Part shown: positions 57,906-64,000 of the stretch, one piece after another
How the letters are laid out: every line of letters begins with the position of its first letter
How positions within the stretch are numbered: position 1 is the stretch's first letter
NCBI RefSeq assembly: GCF_028751195.1
Contig: NZ_CP066784.1
Location: 2,852,001-2,916,000, forward strand
Reading direction: 5' to 3'
Length of the DNA: 64,000 nt
Origin: Alicyclobacillus sp. ALC3
GTDB lineage: Bacteria > Bacillota > Bacilli > Alicyclobacillales > Alicyclobacillaceae
Translations under genes and position numbers: made by a program
The notes under the pieces: model-generated
Databases searched by the model: none
The model's input: the letters and a program-made list of their open reading frames with translations, nothing else
What the model was told of the DNA's origin: nothing

Positions 57906-59030
57906 ATGCACATTGGACTGCCGAAGGAAATTAAGGCACTAGAGTCGCGTGTCGGTCTGACGCCCGCAGGCGTCAAAGCCCTGGTGGATGCCGGGCACGC
58001 CGTACATGTCGAACACAACGCTGGCGATGGCAGCGGTTTCAGTGACGCTGACTACCAGGCTGCAGGCGGCATCATCACAGACGCCGCGACAGCGTGGGCG
58101 AGCGACATGGTGGTCAAGGTCAAGGAGCCGCAACCGGAGGAGTACCCATACTTCCGCGACGACCTTAACTTGTTCACCTACCTGCACCTCGCGGCAGACG
58201 AACAGCTCATGCGGGCGATGATGGCGTCGGGGATGACCGGCATTGCGTATGAGACCGTGCAGCTCCCAGATCGCAGCTTGCCGCTGCTCGCGCCGATGAG
58301 CGAAGTGGCCGGGCGGATGTCCGTGCAAGTCGGTGTGCACTTCCTTGAGAAGCCGCACGGCGGACCGGGTGTGCTGCTCGGTGGTGTGCCAGGCGTCCTG
58401 CCGGGGAAAGTCGTGATCCTCGGTGGAGGTATGGTCGGGACACAGGCGATGCGAATTGCCGTTGGACTTGGCGCGGATGTGACCGTGATTGATGTGAGCA
58501 GCGCGCGGTTGCGCTACCTCGACGATGTCTACGGCGGCCGCGTGAAGACGCTGATGTCGACAGCGTATGCGGTGGCGGAAGCGACACGGGATGCCGATCT
58601 CGTGATTGGTGCGGTGCTCATTCCGGGCGCGCGCGCGCCGAAGCTGCTCACCCGCGAGATGGTGGCGCAAATGAAGAAGGGCAGCGTGATTGTCGATGTC
58701 GCAGTCGACCAAGGCGGTTGCGTCGAGACGGCCGACCGCGTGACGACCCACGACACCCCGACCTATCTCGTCGACGGCGTGACGCACTACGCTGTGGCTA
58801 ACATGCCGGGAGCCGTGCCGCGCACATCCACATTTGCACTAACGAACGCAACTCTACCCTATATATTGAAAGTTGCAAACCTCGGCGTAGTGAAAGCGGC
58901 GGAAGACCCTACCATCCGCGGTGGCCTCAACATCGTCAATGGCCAAGTCACCTTCCCGGGTGTTGCGCAGGCGTTTAACCTGCCATATGTCGATCCCGCT
59001 CGCGCCCTGCACCCGACCGTCGTCGCGTAA
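57906..59030 (+). CDS. ald: Alanine dehydrogenase (second paralogue)
   Basis: A 374-residue L-alanine dehydrogenase starting [20 protein letters not shown]. Substrate lysine in [23 protein letters not shown], the Rossmann motif [20 protein letters not shown] and [20 protein letters not shown] are present. AGGAGG lies nine bases before ATG 57906; longer in-frame extension to 57729 is unsupported. It is clearly paralogous to the enzyme at 8429, but shares only family-level blocks. Its place ahead of an omega-aminotransferase and a semialdehyde dehydrogenase suggests it reconverts the alanine produced by the transaminase to pyruvate, releasing ammonium and NADH. Confidence 0.95.
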   Translation: MHIGLPKEIKALESRVGLTPAGVKALVDAGHAVHVEHNAGDGSGFSDADYQAAGGIITDAATAWASDMVVKVKEPQPEEYPYFRDDLNLFTYLHLAADEQLMRAMMASGMTGIAYETVQLPDRSLPLLAPMSEVAGRMSVQVGVHFLEKPHGGPGVLLGGVPGVLPGKVVILGGGMVGTQAMRIAVGLGADVTVIDVSSARLRYLDDVYGGRVKTLMSTAYAVAEATRDADLVIGAVLIPGARAPKLLTREMVAQMKKGSVIVDVAVDQGGCVETADRVTTHDTPTYLVDGVTHYAVANMPGAVPRTSTFALTNATLPYILKVANLGVVKAAEDPTIRGGLNIVNGQVTFPGVAQAFNLPYVDPARALHPTVVA

Positions 59031-59154
59031 TTCAATCTGCACGCCATCGGCCCGCGCATCTGTGCGCGGGGCCACAGCCTGACTTTCCGGAATTCTCTGT
59101 ACTTGCCAGGTGATGGCGACCACATCCCACTCTTTGTGATAGGAGACGAAGACT

Positions 59155-60555
59155 ATGTCTATCAGCGAACCGACTCAGACAACTGGCAGTGAATCGTGGC
59201 GCCAACGTGATCGCGAAACTGTCTGGCACGCGATGTCACCGTATTCCGCGAGCCAAAACCCGATGGTCGTCAGCCGTGGCGAGGGACCCTACATCGTCGA
59301 CGAGGACGGCAACCGCTATCTTGACGCGATGTCAGGCCTGTGGTGCATGAACCTTGGTTACTCCGAACGTGAACTGGCCGATGCCGCCTTTGCGCAGATG
59401 ACCGAGATGCCGTACTACCCGATGAGCCACACGAACAAGCCCGCCATTGCGCTCAGCGAGAAGCTGAACGAATGGCTTGGCGGCAAATACCGCATCTTTT
59501 ACTCGAACAGCGGTTCCGACGCGAACGAGGTTGCGTTCAAAATCGCGCGGCAGTTCCACGCGCAAAACGGGCAGCCGCAGCGGTGGAAGGTCATCTCCCG
59601 CTACCGCGCCTACCACGGCAACTCGATGGGTGCGCTCGCTGCGACCGGGCAGTTCGAACGCAAGTACAAGTACGAGCCACTCGCACCGGGTTTTGTCCAC
59701 GTACCACCCCCGGACTGCTACCACTGCCCGTTCGGGAAAAAGCCTGACGGCTGCGGGATGGAGTGCGCGGAAATCTACGACCAAGTGATCAACTGGGAGA
59801 CTCCGGAGACGGTCGCGGCTGTCATTCTCGAACCCGTCATCACCGGCGGCGGCATGATTGTGCCACCAGACGGCTACCTGAACCGGGTGCGCGAAATCTG
59901 CGACAAATACGGCGTCCTGATGATTGTCGATGAAGTCATCTGCGGCTTCGGCCGGTCCGGCAAACCGTTTGGCTTCCAGCACTTCGACGTGGTGCCGGAC
60001 ATCGTCTCGATGGCAAAAGGCATTACAAGCGGTTACTTGCCACTCTCCGCCACCGCCGTGCGCGCCGAGCTGTTTGACGCCTTCCGCTCAGACGATGCGT
60101 ACGCGCACTTCCGCCACGTCAACACCTTCGGCGGCAACGCCGTTTCTTGCGCCGTCGCGGTGCGGACGCTGGAAGTCATGGAAGAGCGCAACCTGGTCGA
60201 CCGCGCCGCAGAACTCGGTGCACAGCTGCAGGCGAAACTGCTGCCACTGACCGCGCATCCAAACGTCGGCGACGTGCGTACCTTCGGGTTCCTCGCCGGC
60301 ATTGAGCTAGTCAATGACAAAGCGACCCGCGAGCCGGCGGACGGGGCACTGCTGGCGAGCGTGATCGCAAAGTGTAAACAGATGGGCATCATCATCAGCA
60401 AAAACGGCGACACGGTGCGCGGACAGGGCAACGTGTTGACACTGTGCCCGCCGCTCGTGGTCACGGATGAAGAGCTTAGCCTGATTGTCGACACCGTTGT
60501 CGCGGCGATTGAGTCGGCGACGGCCGACGCGCAAGTCGCAGCAGGAGGCAACTGA
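59155..60555 (+). CDS. Class III omega-aminotransferase (beta-alanine:pyruvate type)
   Basis: A 466-residue PLP enzyme of the class III group. It shows YLDAMSGLWCMNLGYSEREL, FYSNSGSDANEVAFKIARQF, YRAYHGNSMGALAATGQFER, a four-Cys loop (PDCYHCPFGKKPDGCGMECA), IVDEVICGFGRSGKPFGFQH and the PLP-lysine region VSMAKGITSGYLPLSATAV. These blocks fit beta-alanine:pyruvate or taurine:pyruvate aminotransferases. Neighbours decide the first: an alanine dehydrogenase before it and a methylmalonate-semialdehyde-type dehydrogenase after it. Reaction then is beta-alanine + pyruvate to malonate semialdehyde + alanine. ATG 59155 follows AGGAGAC. Substrate assignment is inference. Confidence 0.9.
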   Translation: MSISEPTQTTGSESWRQRDRETVWHAMSPYSASQNPMVVSRGEGPYIVDEDGNRYLDAMSGLWCMNLGYSERELADAAFAQMTEMPYYPMSHTNKPAIALSEKLNEWLGGKYRIFYSNSGSDANEVAFKIARQFHAQNGQPQRWKVISRYRAYHGNSMGALAATGQFERKYKYEPLAPGFVHVPPPDCYHCPFGKKPDGCGMECAEIYDQVINWETPETVAAVILEPVITGGGMIVPPDGYLNRVREICDKYGVLMIVDEVICGFGRSGKPFGFQHFDVVPDIVSMAKGITSGYLPLSATAVRAELFDAFRSDDAYAHFRHVNTFGGNAVSCAVAVRTLEVMEERNLVDRAAELGAQLQAKLLPLTAHPNVGDVRTFGFLAGIELVNDKATREPADGALLASVIAKCKQMGIIISKNGDTVRGQGNVLTLCPPLVVTDEELSLIVDTVVAAIESATADAQVAAGGN

Positions 60556-60666
60556 TAATGGCGGACTGGCGCGACAACCGACCGGCGCGCGAGTCAATGT
60601 GAGCGTGAGTCGATGTGAACGCGATCGACCACACGGAGATAATTTTCACCGAGAGGAGACGAACGA

Positions 60667-62142
60667 ATGACGACATCCACGGACGTAAAGGTGTTGCAGA
60701 ACTACATCGGTGGCCAGTGGGTTGACGCAGAGAGTGAGGAGCGCCTTCCGGTGCCCAATCCGGCCACGGATGAAGTGCTGGCGTACGTGCCTATCTCCAA
60801 TCGAACTGACCTCGACAGCGCCGTGGCAGCGGCCAAAGCCGCATTCCCCGCTTGGAGCCAGACTGCTGTGCCAAAGCGCGCGCGTATTCTGTTCCGCTAC
60901 CAACAGTTGCTCGTCGAGCACTGGGATGAACTAGCTCGGCTAATCACGCTGGAGAACGGCAAAAGCTTCAAAGAGGCGTACGGTGAGGTACAGCGCGGCA
61001 TCGAGTGCGTCGAGTTCGCTGCCGGCGCGCCGACGCTGATGATGGGCACGCAGTTGCCAGACATCGCGACGGACATGGAGTCCGGCATGTATCGTTACCC
61101 GGTGGGGGTCGTTGGCGGCATCACACCGTTCAACTTCCCGATGATGGTGCCTGCGTGGATGTTCCCGCTCGCGATTGCGTGCGGCAACACGTTTGTGTTG
61201 AAACCGTCGGAGCGGACGCCGCTTTGCGCGATCCGTTTGGCGGAGTTGTTCTCGGAAGCAGGGCTGCCGGACGGCGTGCTGAACATTGTGCACGGCGCGC
61301 ATGAGGTTGTAAACGGCATTCTGGAGCACCCGGACGTCACAGCGGTCTCGTTCGTCGGGTCGCAGCCGGTCGCAAAGCACGTCTACACGACTGCGGCGGC
61401 AAACGGCAAGCGCGTGCAGGCACTGGCGGGGGCGAAGAACCACACCATTGTCATGCCGGACGCTGACATGGACGCCGCCGTGAAGGAGATCATCGGCGCC
61501 GCGTTTGGCTCCGCGGGCGAGCGCTGTATGGCCTGCTCTGTCGTGGTTGCAGTCGGTGACGCAGCCGACGCACTGGTCGACCGCCTGGTCACTGCAGCAG
61601 ACGACATTCGCATGGGCAACGGCCTCGACGAAGACGTCTTCCTTGGCCCGGTGATTCGTGCCGAGCACCGCCAGCGCACGATTGGCTATATCGAGGCAGG
61701 CGAGCAGGAAGGCGCGACGCTGGTCCGCGACGGCCGCTCGGACGACCTCGCGGCGGCGGGCAGCGGCTACTTTATCGGCCCGACGGTGTTCGATCACGTT
61801 CGCCCCGGCATGAAAATCTGGCGCGATGAAATTTTCGCCCCGGTGCTGTCTGTGGTGCGTGTGGAGAGTCTGACGGAGGCGATTGAGACCACGAACAAGT
61901 CGGAGTTCGCCAACGGGGCCTGCCTGTTCACGGACAGCGCGTCAGCCATCCGCCAGTTCCGTCAGACGATTGATGCCGGGATGCTCGGTGTCAACGTCGG
62001 CGTCCCGGCGCCGATGGCGTTCTTCCCGTTCTCGGGCTGGAAGAGTTCATTCTACGGTGATCTGCACGCCAACGGCCGCGACGGCGTCGAGTTCTACACG
62101 CGCCGCAAGATGCTGACCGCCCGCTACGCGCCGAAGGCGTAA
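60667..62142 (+). CDS. mmsA: CoA-acylating methylmalonate/malonate-semialdehyde dehydrogenase
   Basis: A 491-residue aldehyde dehydrogenase of the MmsA type that converts malonate or methylmalonate semialdehyde and CoA to acetyl- or propionyl-CoA with loss of CO2 and formation of NADH. Features: [74 protein letters not shown] and the MmsA-typical [39 protein letters not shown] (glutamate absent, as in this group), the catalytic Cys in [12 protein letters not shown] and [23 protein letters not shown] 60667 has GAGAGGAGAC upstream. Last gene of the proposed beta-alanine operon. Confidence 0.94.
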   Translation: MTTSTDVKVLQNYIGGQWVDAESEERLPVPNPATDEVLAYVPISNRTDLDSAVAAAKAAFPAWSQTAVPKRARILFRYQQLLVEHWDELARLITLENGKSFKEAYGEVQRGIECVEFAAGAPTLMMGTQLPDIATDMESGMYRYPVGVVGGITPFNFPMMVPAWMFPLAIACGNTFVLKPSERTPLCAIRLAELFSEAGLPDGVLNIVHGAHEVVNGILEHPDVTAVSFVGSQPVAKHVYTTAAANGKRVQALAGAKNHTIVMPDADMDAAVKEIIGAAFGSAGERCMACSVVVAVGDAADALVDRLVTAADDIRMGNGLDEDVFLGPVIRAEHRQRTIGYIEAGEQEGATLVRDGRSDDLAAAGSGYFIGPTVFDHVRPGMKIWRDEIFAPVLSVVRVESLTEAIETTNKSEFANGACLFTDSASAIRQFRQTIDAGMLGVNVGVPAPMAFFPFSGWKSSFYGDLHANGRDGVEFYTRRKMLTARYAPKA

Positions 62143-62174
62143 GGGGCGGGGACCTGGCGCTGGCTGGCGCTGTC

Positions 62175-62250
62175 GGGCTGGCTAGCGGGTCGTCTGGCTA
62201 GCGGGTCGTCTGGCTAGCGGGTCGTCTGGCTATCGGGCTCGCTGGCTAGG
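62175..62250 (+). repeat. 16-bp tandem repeat (CTGGCTAGCGGGTCGT)
   Basis: About four copies of CTGGCTAGCGGGTCGT and a fifth diverged one. The unit is not a multiple of three; the region is intergenic. Confidence 0.85.
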
Positions 62251-62515
62251 CGGGTCGACGTCTGGAAGCGTGTGAACGTCTGAGAATGTTTGCACGTCTG
62301 AGCGTGTTTGAACGCTTCAGAGCTATCGCTTGGGAGAATATTTTATCGATAGGATAGGCCGGGGGCTGTTTTGTGCCCTCGGCCTTCCGAATGTTCTGGG
62401 GTGTGTCGGTGGTGTACAACGGGACGGCTCGGCTTAAGGAGCTTTTTGCCGCTGCAGCTACGCGGCAACCTGGCCAAACCACTTCGACCCGCCCGAAAGA
62501 CCGACATTGACAGGA

Positions 62516-62539
62516 GAAAATCGCCTGGAGGCGATTTTC
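62516..62539. terminator. Bidirectional terminator between mmsA and hutG
   Basis: GAAAATCGCC (62516-62525), TGGA loop, GGCGATTTTC (62530-62539): a perfect 10-bp stem with A and T tracts on both sides, between convergent operons. Confidence 0.75.
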
Positions 62540-62717
62540 ATCAACTGTAGGAGAACTGCAAAGGCGCGGTGCAGGAGCTCATTTCCCGCGCATAGCGCCG
62601 ACTCGCGCTAAGCACTCATTCGCGCCAAGCACCCACGCGAGCCACCCGCGCGAACCACACCCACGCGAGCCACGCATCAACTCCCGGTCCCGCGTGAACC
62701 CAGCCCCATCTCAGCAC

Positions 62718-63707
62718 CTACCTCAGCGCGACGCCGGTGATGAAACTCAGCACCAGCGTCGTCACGACGCGGACGGTGAGGTCGCGGAAGTCGCGTTCGG
62801 GATCGACACAGACAGTGTCCATCGCCAGCACATTCGGTTGCTGCCCGAGCCACTCAACCGCCTCAATCGCGTCCCACACGTTGAGGCCGCCTGTGCTTGG
62901 CGCAGGCACGCCTGGCACGAAACTCTGGTCGAGCCCGTCGATGTCGAAGCTCACGTAGACGCCGTCCGTGCCATCGCTCGCCATCGCAAACGCCTGCTCG
63001 ACGAGCGGCACCAGGCCGCGCCGGTGCACCTCGCGCGCGGAGTAGACCGTCACGCCTTTGTCGCGTACGTACTCGAAGTACGGCTTCGAGTTGGCGAAGT
63101 CCTTCAGCCCAAGTTGCACGATGTTCCGACCGTCGACCGCGCCCGACTCGAGGATGGTCCGAAACGGCGTCCCGTTGTGCCGCCCGCCGTCCTCGAGGTT
63201 GCGGACGTCGTGGTGGGCGTCGAAGTGGACGATCCCGATTTTCCCCGACCGCCCTGCCGCGTGCCGTCCCGCAACCAGACCGAGCACCGATGCGCCGGTA
63301 ATGCTGTGATCGCCGCCGAGCACCACGAGCGGTTTGTCGTGCGCCTGCCAGTACGACGTGGCTGCGTCTTCGATCGACTGTTGGCATGCCGCCAAATTGG
63401 TCAGGTGCATGCGCGCGTTGCCGATATCGACGAACCGCAGCTGCTCCGACAGGTCAAGCGCGTGGTGCACCGAAAACGGCGTGAACGTCTGAAACTGCGC
63501 GCGCACGCTGTCCGGCAGCCGAAACGCGGCCGAGTGGCTAATCGACGTCTTGCTCAGCGGCGCCCCAAGCAGCGCCACGTCAAACGGCTCGTCAGATTGA
63601 TACGGCCGAATCCAGTCGGCGACTTTATTGTCCAGCCGATCGCGAAACCGTCCCCCAGGCTTCTCGACGCTCGTGATGTCTTGCCTTTGTATGGCGTTGT
63701 CACTCAT
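62718..63707 (-). CDS. hutG: Formimidoylglutamase
   Basis: A 329-residue manganese ureohydrolase that converts N-formimidoyl-L-glutamate to glutamate and formamide in the histidine degradation pathway. Metal motifs are visible: LVVLGGDHSITGAS (GGDHS), IGIVHFDAHHDVRNLEDGG (FDAHHDVR) and VYVSFDIDGLDQSFVPGVPA (SFDIDGLD). The HutG-typical FDVALLGAPLSKTSISHSAA and RHNGTPFRTILESG fit rather than agmatinase or arginase. ATG 63707 follows TTGGAGGTGGCAGC. It lies downstream of hutI on the minus strand, and both probably belong to one hut operon. Confidence 0.92.
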   Translation of the reverse strand: MSDNAIQRQDITSVEKPGGRFRDRLDNKVADWIRPYQSDEPFDVALLGAPLSKTSISHSAAFRLPDSVRAQFQTFTPFSVHHALDLSEQLRFVDIGNARMHLTNLAACQQSIEDAATSYWQAHDKPLVVLGGDHSITGASVLGLVAGRHAAGRSGKIGIVHFDAHHDVRNLEDGGRHNGTPFRTILESGAVDGRNIVQLGLKDFANSKPYFEYVRDKGVTVYSAREVHRRGLVPLVEQAFAMASDGTDGVYVSFDIDGLDQSFVPGVPAPSTGGLNVWDAIEAVEWLGQQPNVLAMDTVCVDPERDFRDLTVRVVTTLVLSFITGVALR

Positions 63708-63802
63708 GCTGCCACCTCCAAGTCGCTTCGCTCACCAAGACGCGGGCGGCCCTGGCTGCACGCAGAGCCGCCGCCGAGGTCACACGCGCCGCCGCACAAA
63801 CT

Positions 63803-64000
63803 CTATCGGTACGCCTCGGCCGCCAACGGTTCTACTAGTTGGCCGCGCTGGACCACGAGCTGGCCGCGCTTCCAGACCGAGTGGATGTGGTTGATGCCGA
63901 AGTGATACACCAAATACGCCGGATTGGTCGCTTCGAACAGGCAGAAGTCCGCCTGTTTGCCGACTTCGATTGAGCCGACGACGTCGCCGCGACCGACCGC
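63803..64000 (-). CDS. hutI: Imidazolonepropionase, C-terminal part (5' end outside window)
   Basis: The last 65 residues are visible: GRGDVVGSIEVGKQADFCLF and EATNPAYLVYHFGINHIHSV, ending RGQLVEPLAAEAYR. The amidohydrolase C-terminal composite domain with GSIEVGKQADFxxF and YHFGxNH is characteristic of HutI, which hydrolyses imidazolone-5-propanoate to N-formimidoyl-L-glutamate, the substrate of the downstream hutG. The stop TAG lies at 63805-63803, 95 bp before the hutG start. The rest of the gene lies beyond the window. Confidence 0.9.
   Translation of the reverse strand, partial: AVGRGDVVGSIEVGKQADFCLFEATNPAYLVYHFGINHIHSVWKRGQLVVQRGQLVEPLAAEAYR

Larger units (their letters stand above)
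62143..62717. other. Convergent intergenic region
   Basis: About 575 bp between mmsA and hutG. It contains a 16-bp tandem repeat (62175-62250), short GTGTTTGAACG/GTGTGAACG stretches, the terminator at 62516-62539 and CACCCACGCGAGCCAC-type repeats (about 62625-62675). No gene is seen. Confidence 0.55.

Overview
The window reads like a chromosomal segment of a GC-rich, spore-forming member of the Bacillota. An Alicyclobacillus-like bacterium (Alicyclobacillaceae) is my best guess. The reasons are strong AGGAGG-type ribosome binding sites, two YjcZ-type tiny spore proteins, a CotF-domain protein, an RsfA-like regulator, a G1 (acid) peptidase and a signal peptidase pair. The genus is inference. 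I saw no tRNA, rRNA, CRISPR array, insertion sequence or phage gene.

Layout: 1-2.4 kb, end of a xylose operon (xylose isomerase, aldose epimerase). 3-4.2 kb, thioredoxin-like protein with a membrane partner. 5-11 kb, an alanine or dipeptide locus (XRE-cupin regulator, APC permease, divergent dipeptidase-alanine dehydrogenase-alanine racemase). 11-20.4 kb, DinB protein, oligopeptidase B, Cys-rich small protein, EcsC, zincin, diguanylate cyclase, large membrane protein. 20.8-29 kb, spore and envelope genes (YjcZ, DUF1275, Flp pilin, radical SAM, sensor-like protein with NarL regulator, RsfA-like, ROK kinase, CotF). 29.2-34.3 kb, a five-gene sensory operon (DUF2231, response regulator, histidine kinase, two beta-propeller lipoproteins). 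34.7-37.8 kb, signal peptidase II, YjcZ and PBP2. 37.9-38.8 kb, a striking palindrome array. 38.9-44.3 kb, MFS transporter, acyl-CoA ligase, radical SAM and a small protein. 45.8-49.2 kb, a 2-oxoacid:ferredoxin oxidoreductase in two fused genes. 49.4-57.6 kb, G1 peptidase, cytochrome-b-like protein, divergent mhqO/mhqD-like pair, signal peptidase I, TPP enzyme, flavoprotein and a nuclease-like protein. 57.9-62.1 kb, a coherent beta-alanine catabolic operon (alanine dehydrogenase, omega-aminotransferase, semialdehyde dehydrogenase). 62.7-64 kb, the end of a histidine-utilisation operon (hutI, hutG).

The genes are mostly ordinary, but the space between and inside them is not. The window is crowded with repeats of several independent kinds: a roughly 186-bp family with terminal inverted repeats (six full copies and one partial); a hairpin family with the stem AAAATGTCGCT; a short palindrome AGCGACGC-NN-GCGTCGCT; an ~880-bp array of alternately spaced GCGCCAAATTGGCGC palindromes; and many minisatellites. 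The minisatellites inside genes have units that are multiples of three and expand linkers in frame, while many intergenic ones do not. These repeats are the best candidates for undescribed biology here.
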